Below, piece by piece: positions 1-9,100 of a stretch of DNA of 64,000 bases; position 1 is the first letter of the stretch, and the number at the start of each line of letters is the position of its first letter. The stretch covers positions 102,697 to 166,696 of the forward strand of contig NZ_JAAHTB010000007.1 of NCBI RefSeq assembly GCF_010692745.1, in the 5' to 3' direction. The position numbers were made by a program, and so were the translations under genes. The notes beneath the pieces are model-generated. The model was not told where the DNA came from. It did no database searches and was given only the letters and a program-made list of their open reading frames with translations. This DNA is from Methylobacterium sp. BTF04. Its GTDB lineage: Bacteria; Pseudomonadota; Alphaproteobacteria; Rhizobiales; Beijerinckiaceae.

Positions 1-1
1 C

Positions 2-334
2 GATGCCGACGCGGCGGTGAAAGCCCTGCGCGACGAGCGCGACGCCCGCGGCAAGCACCTGCTCGGCCTCGTCACGCGCTCGGCTGAAGGCTCCCTCGTC
101 GTGCGCGGCGGCGAGATCCGCGCCGTGGAGGCGTCACCGGTCCACGAGGTGGTCGACACCACCGGCGCCGGCGACCTGTTCGCAGCGGGCTTCCTCGCGG
201 GTCACGCCCGCGGCCTCGACTACGCCACCAGCGCCCGCCTCGGGTCGCTGGCGGCAGCGGAAGTCATCCAGCACATCGGCGCCCGGCCGCAGCACGACCT
301 CGTGGCTCTCGCCAAGGCCCAGGGCCTGATCTGA
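2..334 (+). CDS. PfkB-family sugar/nucleoside kinase, C-terminal part (5' truncated by window edge)
   Basis: The frame is open from base 2 and gives the last 110 residues of a ribokinase/PfkB-fold kinase. The PfkB signature 2, DTTGAGDLFAAGF, is present at 157-195; its GAGD aspartate is the catalytic base and the glycines form the anion hole. In this family the enzyme transfers phosphate from ATP to a sugar or nucleoside hydroxyl. Alphaproteobacterial homologues with this ending are usually annotated adenosine kinase or carbohydrate kinase, but the substrate-binding N-terminal half lies outside the window, so the substrate cannot be decided. It ends 39 bases before the convergent quinone oxidoreductase gene. 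Confidence 0.88.
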   Translation, partial: DADAAVKALRDERDARGKHLLGLVTRSAEGSLVVRGGEIRAVEASPVHEVVDTTGAGDLFAAGFLAGHARGLDYATSARLGSLAAAEVIQHIGARPQHDLVALAKAQGLI

Positions 335-373
335 ACGCGCGACGCTCCTCGTCCTCCCGAAAGGGGGAAGACG

Positions 374-1348
374 TCACAGCCGCAACAGCACCTTACCCAT
401 CGCCGCGCGACGGGTGAGGATGCCGAGCGCCTCCGCATAGGCGGCGAGCGGGTATTCGCCATGGACCTTGGCGGTGAGGCGTCCCTCCTCCACCCAGGCG
501 AGGAGCTGGCGCTGGTTGTCCTGGTGCGCCTGCGGCTCGCGGTCCACGAACACGCCCCAGTGGACGCCCAGGATGTCGATGCCCTTCAGAAGGGCGAGGT
601 TGAGCGGGATGCGCGGAATCTCGCCCGCGGCAAAGCCGATGACGAGGTAACGCCCCTTCCAGCCGAGCGAACGCAAGGCGGGCTCGGCATAGTCGCCGCC
701 GATGGGATCGTAGATCACGTCGACGCCGCGCCCCTCGGTGAGCCGGCGCAGGTCGGCGCGCAGATCGTCGGCGGCATAGTCGAGGGTCATTTGCGCCCCG
801 TGCGCCTGAGCCAGCGCAAGCTTTTCGGCCGATGAGGCGCAGGCGATGACGTTCGCCCCCATCACGCGGCCGAGTTCGACCGCAGCCAGTCCGACGCCGC
901 CGGAAGCGCCGAGCACTGCCAAAGTCTCGCCGGGCTCGAGCCGGGCCCGGTCACGCAGGGCATGGAGCGTGGTGCCGTAGGTGATGGTCAGGCCGGCAGC
1001 CTGCGCGTCGCTCACGCCCTCGGGGACTTTGGTGAGGTGCCGAGGCTCGACGGCGATCAACGTGGCACAGGTGCCGAACTTCTGGTGGACGATGACCCGG
1101 TCACCCACCCGAAAGCCGGCGGCGTCGGTGCCTACGGCGTCCACTACGCCACAGGCCTCCCCGCCGGGAGAGAAGGGAAGCTCCGGCTTGACCTGGTAGC
1201 GGCCCGCGATGATCAACGTGTCGAAGAAGTTGAGGGCAGCGAGAGTGACGCGCACCAACACTTCGCCCGGGCCGGGGATCGGATCGGGCAACTCGGCGAT
1301 GGACAGGTCATCCGGTCCGCCGAGCCGCGTGCACAACAGGGCCTTCAT
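374..1348 (-). CDS. NADPH:quinone oxidoreductase, zinc-free MDR family
   Basis: A 324-residue medium-chain dehydrogenase/reductase. The N-terminal GroES-like domain carries PGPGEVLVRV and the Rossmann domain carries the nucleotide motif GASGGVGLAAVELGR. The cysteine-rich zinc loop of true alcohol dehydrogenases is absent, which points to the QOR/crotonase-reductase branch that reduces quinones or enoyl substrates with NADPH. I start it at the ATG ending at 1348 (MKALLCTRLGG) because GGAGACGAG lies just upstream and family members begin there; a longer frame runs 19 codons further. It is the last gene of a minus-strand run after ubiG and the PEBP gene. Exact substrate unknown. Confidence 0.88.
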   Translation of the reverse strand: MKALLCTRLGGPDDLSIAELPDPIPGPGEVLVRVTLAALNFFDTLIIAGRYQVKPELPFSPGGEACGVVDAVGTDAAGFRVGDRVIVHQKFGTCATLIAVEPRHLTKVPEGVSDAQAAGLTITYGTTLHALRDRARLEPGETLAVLGASGGVGLAAVELGRVMGANVIACASSAEKLALAQAHGAQMTLDYAADDLRADLRRLTEGRGVDVIYDPIGGDYAEPALRSLGWKGRYLVIGFAAGEIPRIPLNLALLKGIDILGVHWGVFVDREPQAHQDNQRQLLAWVEEGRLTAKVHGEYPLAAYAEALGILTRRAAMGKVLLRL

Positions 1349-1414
1349 CGCTCGTCTCCGCGTCTCATCCGCCGGGCGCTTGCCCCGAACCGCGCCGCGG
1401 CGCAAGCGATCCGT

Positions 1415-1987
1415 TCACGGACGTTCGTAAGTCCCGGTGAGGCTGCCCTTTGCCAGGACATGCCCGAGCATCGCGTCGACCACGGCCCCGCGCCCGGGCG
1501 AGGCATCGAGGGCCAACGCGCGGTCGATCGCATAGATCTGGAACAGGTAGCGGTGCGGGCCGTGTCCGGCGGGCGGATCCGGCGGCAACCATTGGTTCTG
1601 CAGAAAGCTGTTCTGCCCGAGATCCTGACTCTGACTGGCACCGGCGGGGCTCGGGAGCGCACCTTCGTCGAGAGAGCCGGCCTCGGGCATCAGGTTCCAG
1701 GCGATGAGATGCACCAGGGAGCGCGGCGTCGGGCTGTCGGCATCCTCCACGATCAGGACGACGCGTTCGGTGCCGGCGGGCAGGCCACTCCAGGCGAGGG
1801 GCGGCGAAACCTTGGCGCCGTCCTCGGTGAACCGGGCGGGGATCGCCGCGCCGTCGGCGAAGGCTGGGCTTGTCAGGGTTACGGTCGCCGGCACGTCGGC
1901 GAAATCGGCGACGGAGGTGGTGGTCTTGAGGCCCGCCTTGAGGCCGGACAGGGCCACACCGACCACGTGGGGAAGTTTCTCGAGCAT
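1415..1987 (-). CDS. YbhB/YbcL family PEBP (Raf kinase inhibitor-like) protein
   Basis: A 190-residue phosphatidylethanolamine-binding-protein fold. Visible landmarks are the ligand-pocket strand with VEDADSPTP (DPDxP-like) near residue 90, the SPPLAWSGLP segment and GPHRYLFQIYAID near the C terminus, all typical of bacterial YbhB/YbcL. Bacterial members bind small anions or lipids and their role is mostly unknown. The start ending at 1987 has AAGGAG about eight bases upstream; an ATG six codons earlier has its purine run too close. No signal peptide is obvious, so it is probably cytoplasmic. It sits between ubiG and the quinone oxidoreductase on the same strand. Confidence 0.87.
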   Translation of the reverse strand: MLEKLPHVVGVALSGLKAGLKTTTSVADFADVPATVTLTSPAFADGAAIPARFTEDGAKVSPPLAWSGLPAGTERVVLIVEDADSPTPRSLVHLIAWNLMPEAGSLDEGALPSPAGASQSQDLGQNSFLQNQWLPPDPPAGHGPHRYLFQIYAIDRALALDASPGRGAVVDAMLGHVLAKGSLTGTYERP

Positions 1988-2047
1988 CGATGTCTCCTTG
2001 GGCATCTCCTGTCGCCGACCGGTCAACGACGCGAGGCGCCTGCGGGT

Positions 2048-2809
2048 TCAGGTACCGCGCGCCGCGCTCACCATGTAGTTCACCGCCGTGTCGCGGCTCG
2101 CGCGCCAGGACTGGTCGAGCGGATTGAACACCACTCCCGTGGTGTCCGTCATATGCAGCCCCCCGGCCTCCACCGCCTGGGCGAGTTCGGCCGGCTTCAC
2201 GAACTTGTCCCAATCGTGGGTCCCACGCGGCAGCCAGCCGAGCACGTACTCCGCGCCGACGATGGCGAACGCGAAGGAGCGCATCGTCCGATTGAGCGTG
2301 GCGGCGAAGAGGAGCCCGCCCGGCTTCACCGCCAGACAGGCGGAGCGCACGAAGGCCGGCATATCGACGACGTGCTCCACCACCTCCATGGCGAGGACGA
2401 TGTCGAAGCGCTCCCCCCCGGCCACGACCGACTCGATGGTCTGAGACCGATAATCGACCGCGACGCCTTCTGACTCGGCATGGGTGCGGGCAACGGCGAT
2501 GTTGGTGGGAGCCGGGTCGAGTCCGGTGACCCGCGCTCCGAGCCGCGCGAGCGGCTCGGACAGCACGCCGCCGCCGCAGCCGACATCGACGATGGTGAGA
2601 TCGGCGAGAGGATAAGGCCCATTCGGATCACGCCCGAAATGGCGGCAGGCGGCGTCGCGAATGTAGGCCAAACGCACCGGGTTGAAGCGATGGAGCACGC
2701 CCATCGGTCCGTCCTCGGCCCACCACGTCGCGGCGATGGCCTCGAAGCGAGCGACCTCCTGCGGGTCGATGGAGGCGTTGGCCGTCGAGGCCTTGGTGTC
2801 TGCGCTCAT
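2048..2809 (-). CDS. ubiG: Ubiquinone biosynthesis O-methyltransferase UbiG
   Basis: A 253-residue class I SAM methyltransferase. It carries out both O-methylations of ubiquinone synthesis, on 2-polyprenyl-6-hydroxyphenol and on demethylubiquinol. Motif I, VDVGCGGGVLSEPLA, is at about residues 74-88, with the UbiG-typical N-terminal FEAIAATWWAEDGPMG and LHRFNPVRLAYIRD before it, and LPRGTHDWDKFV in the C-terminal half. The start ending at 2809 (MSADTK) gives the normal family length; the open frame extends much further upstream but without family similarity. It is divergent from lysC across a 222-base intergenic region, an arrangement common in Hyphomicrobiales. Confidence 0.96.
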   Translation of the reverse strand: MSADTKASTANASIDPQEVARFEAIAATWWAEDGPMGVLHRFNPVRLAYIRDAACRHFGRDPNGPYPLADLTIVDVGCGGGVLSEPLARLGARVTGLDPAPTNIAVARTHAESEGVAVDYRSQTIESVVAGGERFDIVLAMEVVEHVVDMPAFVRSACLAVKPGGLLFAATLNRTMRSFAFAIVGAEYVLGWLPRGTHDWDKFVKPAELAQAVEAGGLHMTDTTGVVFNPLDQSWRASRDTAVNYMVSAARGT

Positions 2810-2873
2810 CGCGTCGGTTCCGCTTCTCGCCCCGGCGCACGGGGCCGCCAGTTGGTGCGGGCGGTCCCGATTG

Positions 2874-2902
2874 TTGACACGCCCCATGCGCCCTTGTACC
2901 CG
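2874..2902 (+). promoter_or_regulatory. Candidate sigma-70 promoter for lysC
   Basis: TTGACA at 2874-2879 is followed after 17 bases by TACCCG at 2897-2902. The -35 is perfect and the -10 keeps only the leading TA and is weak, which is common in GC-rich alphaproteobacteria. It would start transcription about 120 bases before the lysC ATG. Inferred from sequence only. Confidence 0.4.
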
Positions 2903-2982
2903 CCGGAGCCCTGAGCGGTACAGCGCAAGAACGCGGTGCCGGACGCGCGCCGGGGGACATCCCGCGGCGGGCTCGACCGTCC

Positions 2983-3000
2983 CGATCCGGGGCCGGATCG
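2983..3000. promoter_or_regulatory. Perfect palindrome in the lysC leader
   Basis: CGATCCGG-GG-CCGGATCG is an uninterrupted inverted repeat followed by TTTC, 32 bases before the lysC start codon and downstream of the candidate promoter. It could be an operator, or in RNA a short hairpin (CGATCCG around a GGGC loop) close to the ribosome-binding region. Function is inferred only. Confidence 0.35.
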
Positions 3001-3031
3001 TTTCACGAAAAAGAATCGACGCGGACGCGAC

Positions 3032-4267
3032 ATGCCCCGTTTGGTGATGAAGTTCGGTGGCACGTCCGTCGCCACTGTCGAGCGTATCCGCAACGTGGCC
3101 GCCCACGTAGCGCGCGAAGTCGCGGCCGGTTACGAGGTCGCGGTGGTGGTCTCGGCGATGTCGGGCAAGACCAACGAGCTGGTCGCCTGGGTCAAGGACG
3201 CCGCTCCGCTTTACGACGAGGCCGAGTACGACGCCGTCGTGGCCTCGGGCGAACTGATCACTGCCGGTCTGCTCGCGGTCGCGCTGCAGAAGATCGGCAT
3301 CAAGGCACGCTCCTGGCAGGGCTGGCAGGTTCCGATCCTCACCTCCGACGCGCACGGCTCGGCCCGGATCGAGGGCATCGACGGGGCGCGGCTCGATGCC
3401 GGCTTCAAGCGCGGCGAAGTCGCGGTCATTGCCGGCTTCCAAGGCATGCACGAGGCGACGGGCCGCGTGACGACGCTCGGCCGTGGCGGCTCAGACACCA
3501 GCGCGGTCGCCATCGCCGCCGCCATCGGCGCCGAGCGCTGCGACATCTACACCGACGTGGACGGCGTCTACACGACGGATCCGCGCGTGGTGCACAAGGC
3601 CAGACGCATGGAGCGGGTGACCTTCGAGGAGATGCTGGAGATGGCATCGCTCGGTGCCAAGGTGCTGCAGGTTCGCTCCGTCGAGCTCGCCATGGTCCAC
3701 CGCATACCCACCACCGTGCGCTCCAGCTTCGATCCGCCGGACAACGCCCGCCCCGGCACCCTCATCTGCGACGAGGACGACATCGTGGAACAGCAGATCA
3801 TTACCGGGATCGCCTTCTCCAAAGACGAGGCGCAGATCACGCTTCGCCGCGTGAAGGACAGCCCAGGTATCGCCGCCGCCATCTTCGGGCCGCTCGCAGA
3901 CGCCAACATCAACGTCGACATGATCATCCAGACCGTGTCGGGCGACCAGTCGACCACCGACATGACCTTCACGGTCCCGTCGGCCGACTACGACCGCGCC
4001 CGTACGATTCTCGAAGCCCAGAGCGACATCATCGCATTCGCCCAGATCGAGGGCGCCACCGACGTCGTGAAGGTTTCGGCGATCGGCGTGGGAATGCGCA
4101 GCCATGCAGGCGTGGCCGCCAAAGCCTTTCGGGCGCTGGCGCAAAAGGGAATCAACATTCGCGCAATCACCACGTCGGAGATCAAGTTCTCCGTCCTCAT
4201 CGATGCCGCCTATACGGAGCTTGCCGTTCGCACGCTCCACTCGCTATACGGCCTCGACCAGGCCTGA
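3032..4267 (+). CDS. lysC: Aspartate kinase
   Basis: A 411-residue monofunctional aspartokinase that phosphorylates L-aspartate, the first step to lysine, threonine, methionine and diaminopimelate. The N terminus has the family signature KFGGTSV at residues 7-13. The kinase core includes TTLGRGGSDTSAV and CDIYTDVDGVYTTDPR, and the C-terminal third contains two ACT domains for allosteric amino-acid control. ATG at 3032 is chosen because the signature must lie at the extreme N terminus; a 32-codon upstream extension has no similarity. It is followed 71 bases later by ptsP in the same orientation, a conserved Hyphomicrobiales pairing. Confidence 0.97.
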   Translation: MPRLVMKFGGTSVATVERIRNVAAHVAREVAAGYEVAVVVSAMSGKTNELVAWVKDAAPLYDEAEYDAVVASGELITAGLLAVALQKIGIKARSWQGWQVPILTSDAHGSARIEGIDGARLDAGFKRGEVAVIAGFQGMHEATGRVTTLGRGGSDTSAVAIAAAIGAERCDIYTDVDGVYTTDPRVVHKARRMERVTFEEMLEMASLGAKVLQVRSVELAMVHRIPTTVRSSFDPPDNARPGTLICDEDDIVEQQIITGIAFSKDEAQITLRRVKDSPGIAAAIFGPLADANINVDMIIQTVSGDQSTTDMTFTVPSADYDRARTILEAQSDIIAFAQIEGATDVVKVSAIGVGMRSHAGVAAKAFRALAQKGINIRAITTSEIKFSVLIDAAYTELAVRTLHSLYGLDQA

Positions 4268-4338
4268 ACACACGCGCTTGCCACGCGCACGAAACTTGCG
4301 CGTGATGTCGCGGTAGTCGAAGCCGGATCGAGGAGACC

Positions 4339-6603
4339 ATGCCCGCTGCGCCCGGAGGCCCGCGCCTGCTGCTGCGCCGCCTCCGCGAGGCGATGGCGGA
4401 GCCGGTCAGTCCACAGGCACGCCTCGACCGCATCGTCACGCTGATCGCCGCCAACGTCGTGGCCGAGGTCTGCTCGGTCTACGTGCTGAGCGACGACAAC
4501 ACCCTGGAGTTGTTCGCCACCGAGGGGCTGAACCGCGAGGCGGTGCATCTGACACGGATGCGGGCCGACGAAGGCCTCGTCGGCCTCATCGCCCAGACGG
4601 CCGAGCCGTTGTCTTTGTCCGACGCCCAGTCGCATCCCTCGTTTGCCTACCGGCCGGAGACCGGGGAAGAGGCATATCACGCCTTCCTCGGCGTCCCGCT
4701 GCTGCGTGCGGGAAACACGCTCGGTGTGCTGGTGGTGCAGAATCGCACCTACAGGGTCTATTCCGAGGAGGAAATCGAGGCGCTCCAGACGACGGCGATG
4801 GTGCTGTCCGAGATGATCGCTTCGGGTGAGCTCCAGTCGCTGGCGCCGGGTGCGGGCACCACCGCGCGACGTGCGGTCACCCAGCGCGGCGTTGCGCTCG
4901 CCGACGGCATCGGCCTCGGCCACGTGGTGCTCCACGAGCCGCGCATCGTCATCAAGACGCTGATCGCCGAGAACGTCGACCGCGAGGTCGAGCGGCTTGA
5001 ACTCGCCATCGGCGAAGTCCGCTCGGCCATCGACGACCTGGTCGAGCGCGGCGACAGCATCGGTACCGGCGAATCCCGCGAAGTCCTCGAAACCGTCCGG
5101 ATGTTCGCGCACGACAAGGGCTGGCTGCGCCGGATGCGCGAAGCCGTCCATTCGGGTCTCACCGCCGAGGCCGCTGTGGAGCGGGTCCAATCGGACAATC
5201 GCGCCCGGATGATGCGCCAGAGCGACCCCTATCTGCGCGACCGCCTGCACGACCTCGACGACCTCGCCAACCGCCTTCTGCGCACCCTGATCGGCGCCGA
5301 AGGCAGCGGCGCGCAACGAGTGCTGCCCGAGAACGCGATCCTCGTCGCGCGCTCGATGGGTCCGGCCGCGCTCCTCGACTACGACCGCACGGCCTTGCGC
5401 GGCGTGGTGCTGGAGGAAGGCGGCCCGACCAGTCACATCGCCATCGTGGCGCGCGCCCTCGGCATTCCGGCCGTGGGCGAGATCGCCAACGCCACGGCCT
5501 TGTGCGATGCGGGCGACGCGATCATCGTCGACGGAGCCACCGGTGAGATCCAGGTCCGGCCCGGACCCGAGATCGAGGCGGCCTATGCCGAGATGGTGCG
5601 TGTGCGCGCCAAGCGGCAGGAGCAGTACCGCGCTCTGCGCGACGTGCCCGCCGTGACCCTCGACGGCACCGCCATCGGCCTGCAGCTCAATGCCGGACTA
5701 CTCATCGATCTCACGCACCTGCACGAGACCGGAGCGGACGGCATCGGCCTGTTCCGCACCGAGCTTCAGTTCATGGTGGCCCAGCGCATGCCGTCGGCCG
5801 CCGAGCAGCAGACTCTCTACGAGGCGGTGTTTTCCGCCACCGGCGACCTGCCGGTGACGATCCGGACGCTGGACATCGGCGGCGACAAGATCCTGCCGTA
5901 CATGCCGGCGCTGGAAGAAGAGAACCCGGCCCTCGGCTGGCGGGCGATCCGTATCGGCCTCGACCGTCCCGCCCTGTTGCGGGTCCAGTTGCGCGCGCTG
6001 CTCAAGGCGGCGGCCGGGAGGCCGTTGAAGATCATGTTCCCGATGGTGGCGACGGTGGACGAGTTCACCCGTGCCAAGGCCATCGTCGAACGCGAGAAGG
6101 CGCATCTGCGCCGCCACGGCCATACCCTGCCGAGCGATTGCAAGCTCGGCGTGATGGTCGAGGTCCCGTCCCTGCTGTTCCAGATCGACGAGATCGCCAA
6201 GGCCGCAGATTTCCTGTCGGTGGGGTCGAACGATCTGATGCAGTTCCTGTTCGCGGTGGACCGGGAGAACCGCCGGGTCGCCAACAGGTTCGACACCTTG
6301 AGCGTCCCGGCCCTGCGTGCCTTCCGCCTTATCGCGGAGCGTGCCGCCGCCGCCGGCTGCCCGGCCACGGTCTGCGGCGAGATCGGTGGCAAGCCTTTGG
6401 AGGCGATGGCGCTCATCGGCCTCGGCTTCCGCCAGCTGTCGATGTCGCCGGCCGCCATCGGGCCGGTGAAGGCGATGGTGCTCGCGGTCGATGCCGGCGC
6501 AGTCGCCGCATTGATCGATGCGGAGATGGAGCGGGCCAGCGATGGCGAAACGCTCCGGCCGGCACTGGTCGCCTTCGCCAAGAGCCACGGCGTGCCTATC
6601 TAA
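4339..6603 (+). CDS. ptsP: Phosphoenolpyruvate-protein phosphotransferase PtsP (EI-Ntr)
   Basis: A 754-residue enzyme I of the nitrogen phosphotransferase system, which takes phosphate from PEP and passes it to NPr and then EIIA-Ntr to regulate nitrogen and potassium physiology. An N-terminal GAF domain (about residues 20-165) replaces the sugar-PTS type N terminus. The phosphohistidine is H366 in GGPTSHIAIVARALGIPAVG. The C-terminal PEP-binding barrel has LFRTELQFM, GSNDLMQFLFAVDR and the catalytic cysteine C679 in ATVCGEIGGKP. The start has GAGGAGA directly upstream and matches homologues. GAF suggests control by small ligands, glutamine in characterised homologues. It lies between lysC and prfA. 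Confidence 0.97.
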   Translation: MPAAPGGPRLLLRRLREAMAEPVSPQARLDRIVTLIAANVVAEVCSVYVLSDDNTLELFATEGLNREAVHLTRMRADEGLVGLIAQTAEPLSLSDAQSHPSFAYRPETGEEAYHAFLGVPLLRAGNTLGVLVVQNRTYRVYSEEEIEALQTTAMVLSEMIASGELQSLAPGAGTTARRAVTQRGVALADGIGLGHVVLHEPRIVIKTLIAENVDREVERLELAIGEVRSAIDDLVERGDSIGTGESREVLETVRMFAHDKGWLRRMREAVHSGLTAEAAVERVQSDNRARMMRQSDPYLRDRLHDLDDLANRLLRTLIGAEGSGAQRVLPENAILVARSMGPAALLDYDRTALRGVVLEEGGPTSHIAIVARALGIPAVGEIANATALCDAGDAIIVDGATGEIQVRPGPEIEAAYAEMVRVRAKRQEQYRALRDVPAVTLDGTAIGLQLNAGLLIDLTHLHETGADGIGLFRTELQFMVAQRMPSAAEQQTLYEAVFSATGDLPVTIRTLDIGGDKILPYMPALEEENPALGWRAIRIGLDRPALLRVQLRALLKAAAGRPLKIMFPMVATVDEFTRAKAIVEREKAHLRRHGHTLPSDCKLGVMVEVPSLLFQIDEIAKAADFLSVGSNDLMQFLFAVDRENRRVANRFDTLSVPALRAFRLIAERAAAAGCPATVCGEIGGKPLEAMALIGLGFRQLSMSPAAIGPVKAMVLAVDAGAVAALIDAEMERASDGETLRPALVAFAKSHGVPI

Positions 6604-6678
6604 CGCGCAGGCGCTGGCTTATGCCGGGCGCGACGTGACCCGACGAACCTTGTCACTGGTGAGAGTACCCGACGGGCG

Positions 6679-7764
6679 ATGACCCCTATTCCAGCAGACC
6701 GTCTCGACGCCATCCTGACGCGCCACGACATCGTCACCGCCACCCTCAGCGCGGGCTCGGCCGATTCCGATACGTTCGTGCAGCTGTCGCGCGAATTGTC
6801 GGAGTTGGAAGGCGTGGTGGCAGCGATTTACGCCTATCGGGCGGCCGCCGCGAACTTCGCCGATATCGAGGCGCTGATCGACGAGCCCGGCAGCGATTCC
6901 GAGATGCGTGCACTGGCCGCCGACGAGAAGCCCGAGGCCGAGGCCGGATTGGAGGCGGCGCATCGGGCGCTGCAACTCATCCTGCTGCCCAAGGACTCGG
7001 CCGACGAGAAGAGCGCCATTCTCGAAATCCGCGCCGGCACCGGCGGCGACGAGGCTGCGCTCTTCGCTGGCGACCTGTTCCGGATGTACGGCCGGTACGC
7101 CGACACCAAGGGCTGGAAGGTCGAGGTGATCTCCGAGAGCGAGGGCACCGTGGGCGGCTACCGCGAGGTCATCGCCGAGGTTAAGGGCAAGGGCGTGTTC
7201 GCCCGCCTGAAATTCGAGAGCGGCGCCCACCGGGTGCAGCGCGTGCCCGACACCGAGGCGCAGGGGCGCATCCACACCTCCGCCGCCACGGTGGCGGTTT
7301 TGCCAGAAGCGGAAGAGGTCGACATCGTCATCAACGACGCGGACCTGAAGATCGACACCATGCGCTCGCAGGGGGCGGGCGGACAGCACGTGAACAAAAC
7401 AGAATCGGCGATCCGCATCACCCATATGCCGAGCGGTATCGTGATCTTCGTCCAGGAGGAACGCTCGCAGCACAAGAACCGGGCGCGCGCCATGTCGCTG
7501 CTGCGCTCCAAGCTCTACGATGCCGAGCGCACCGCCAAGGACGCGGTACGGGCCGCCGATCGCAAGTCGCAGGTGGGCTCGGGCGACCGCTCGGAGCGTA
7601 TCCGCACCTACAATTTTCCCCAGGCCCGCGTCACCGACCATCGCATCAACCTGACCCTCTACAAGCTCGAAGAAGTCTTGGCAGGCGTCGCGCTCGACGA
7701 ACTCGTCGACGCCCTGGTCACCGAACATCAGGCGGAGCTGCTCGCCGCCGAGGGCATGGCCTGA
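6679..7764 (+). CDS. prfA: Peptide chain release factor 1
   Basis: A 361-residue class I release factor that recognises UAA and UAG stop codons and triggers peptidyl-tRNA hydrolysis on the ribosome. The universal GGQ motif is at residues 234-236 inside [15 protein letters not shown], and the glutamine is the residue methylated by PrmC, encoded 22 bases downstream. Length and domain order are normal. The pair prfA-prmC is functionally linked and nearly always adjacent. Expression is probably with ptsP or from the 75-base gap between them. Confidence 0.98.
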   Translation: MTPIPADRLDAILTRHDIVTATLSAGSADSDTFVQLSRELSELEGVVAAIYAYRAAAANFADIEALIDEPGSDSEMRALAADEKPEAEAGLEAAHRALQLILLPKDSADEKSAILEIRAGTGGDEAALFAGDLFRMYGRYADTKGWKVEVISESEGTVGGYREVIAEVKGKGVFARLKFESGAHRVQRVPDTEAQGRIHTSAATVAVLPEAEEVDIVINDADLKIDTMRSQGAGGQHVNKTESAIRITHMPSGIVIFVQEERSQHKNRARAMSLLRSKLYDAERTAKDAVRAADRKSQVGSGDRSERIRTYNFPQARVTDHRINLTLYKLEEVLAGVALDELVDALVTEHQAELLAAEGMA

Positions 7765-7786
7765 GGATCGCACGACGGTAGGCGAG

Positions 7787-8656
7787 ATGAGGACCCTCGA
7801 GGCGAAGACCAGCCGTACGGACGCTCTGAAGGCGATCGCACAGGCCTTTGCCGACCACGGGATCGGCGCCACCGATGCGCGCTTCCTCGTGCTCGATGTC
7901 CTTGGGATCGGCACCACCGACCTGATCCTCGGTGGCGACGAGCCGTTGGGTGTGGAGGGCGCGGGTCGGCTCGGTTCGGCGGTGGAGCGCCGGCTCGCTG
8001 GCGAACCGGTGGCCCGGATCGTCGGCGCCTGGGAATTCTGGGGTCTGCCCTTCGGTCTGTCGCCGGACACGCTGATCCCGCGCCCCGACACCGAAACGCT
8101 GGTGGAGGCGGCACTGGCCCTCCACCTCGATCGTCGGCGTTCCCTGCGGGTGCTCGATCTCGGTACCGGCTCGGGCTGCATCCTCGTGGCACTGCTCACC
8201 GAAAGGCCGTTGAGTTTCGGAATCGGTCTCGATCGCTCGCTCGGAGCCTTGAAGCAGGCTCGGATCAACGCGTTCGCCAACGGCGTCGGGGAGCGTGCCG
8301 CCTTCGTCAACGCGGATTGGAGCGCTGGGCTCTCGGGGCCTTTCGACCTCGTCGTCTCGAACCCGCCCTACATCGCGAGCGCGGCGATCCCTGGCCTCGA
8401 CGCCGAGGTCCGCCTGCACGACCCGACCGCCGCCCTCGACGGCGGCGCGGACGGACTCGACGCCTATCGGTGCATCGTCGAGCAGGTCGCCGCCGGCCCG
8501 GTCTGCCTCGACCAAGGCGCAGCCATCGTTTTCGAGGTGGGGTACGATCAGGCCGATGCGGTGGTCGAGATCGGCATTTCGGCCGGTTTCGCACATGCCG
8601 AGATCACGCGCGATCTGGCCGGGCACGCCCGCGTGGTGACGCTGAGGGCGTCCTGA
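7787..8656 (+). CDS. prmC: Release factor glutamine methyltransferase
   Basis: A 289-residue SAM-dependent enzyme that N5-methylates the GGQ glutamine of release factors. The catalytic NPPY tetrapeptide is at residues 192-195 (VVSNPPYIAS), and SAM motif I is LDLGTGSGCILVALL. An N-terminal helical substrate-recognition domain precedes the Rossmann domain, with IPRPDTETLVE marking the join. Family-typical length. It is the last gene before a long leader region belonging to the DUF4167 gene. Confidence 0.97.
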   Translation: MRTLEAKTSRTDALKAIAQAFADHGIGATDARFLVLDVLGIGTTDLILGGDEPLGVEGAGRLGSAVERRLAGEPVARIVGAWEFWGLPFGLSPDTLIPRPDTETLVEAALALHLDRRRSLRVLDLGTGSGCILVALLTERPLSFGIGLDRSLGALKQARINAFANGVGERAAFVNADWSAGLSGPFDLVVSNPPYIASAAIPGLDAEVRLHDPTAALDGGADGLDAYRCIVEQVAAGPVCLDQGAAIVFEVGYDQADAVVEIGISAGFAHAEITRDLAGHARVVTLRAS

Positions 8657-8712
8657 TGCAGGGACATTCGCGAAAAAATCGTTGGCGCAACCGAAAGTCG
8701 TGCAAAAAAAGC

Positions 8713-8741
8713 TTGTTGCGGTATCGGCAAGCGGCTAACCT
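8713..8741 (+). promoter_or_regulatory. Candidate sigma-70 promoter for the DUF4167 leader transcript
   Basis: TTGTTG at 8713-8718, 17-base spacer, TAACCT at 8736-8741. Spacing is ideal and both hexamers keep the key bases. A start near 8748 would produce a leader of about 350 nucleotides, or a short RNA if transcription stops at the hairpin ending near 8816. Confidence 0.42.
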
Positions 8742-8792
8742 CATGGGCAGATCGCGAACGATCCGTTAAGACGGATTGCGGTAGGAAAGTTA

Positions 8793-8816
8793 GCGGCATT
8801 GCTCCGCGGCTTTTTT
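8793..8816 (+). terminator. Weak hairpin plus T-tract (attenuator or small-RNA terminator candidate)
   Basis: GCGG-CATTGCT-CCGC followed by GGC and TTTTTT. The stem is only four base pairs, so termination would be partial. It lies 52 bases downstream of the candidate -10, which makes premature termination of the leader, or release of a roughly 70-nucleotide RNA, possible. Confidence 0.35.
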
Positions 8817-9100
8817 AGACGGTCTCCCCACGATCAGGCTGGCGCGCGCAGGACGAAGCGCAGGAGCTTGGTCAATTCGAGCCTGAAAACCGAAGGACGC
8901 CTGGACGCTCAGCGCGAGCCTCGGTTGACGGGACACACGGCAAGCACGGCGAAATCGATCGCGGACCAAGACCCGGATCACGAAGACGACCCGGGTCATC
9001 CGGCGCCACCGACCAGCCCCGACCATGGGCGCCGTCGCGGTCGACCGGACACCTCCGCATCATCAGACGCTCCGATACGAACGAGGGTCAATCGAGACCG

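Larger units (their letters stand above)
8657..9100 (+). other. 444-base non-coding leader upstream of the DUF4167 gene
   Basis: No convincing reading frame. The first 160 bases are visibly richer in A and T than the flanking genes and contain A-tracts, a candidate promoter (8713-8741), a small perfect hairpin ATCCGT-TAAG-ACGGAT at 8761-8776 and a hairpin followed by six T at 8793-8816. The remaining 280 bases up to the ATG at 9101 hold no feature I recognise and may be the 5' untranslated region of the DUF4167 message. Confidence 0.5.

Noticed and set aside
962..2473. 503-codon plus-strand open frame across three minus-strand genes
   Set aside because: It spans the coding strands of recognised genes (quinone reductase, PEBP, ubiG) and its translation looks like antisense GC-rich sequence.
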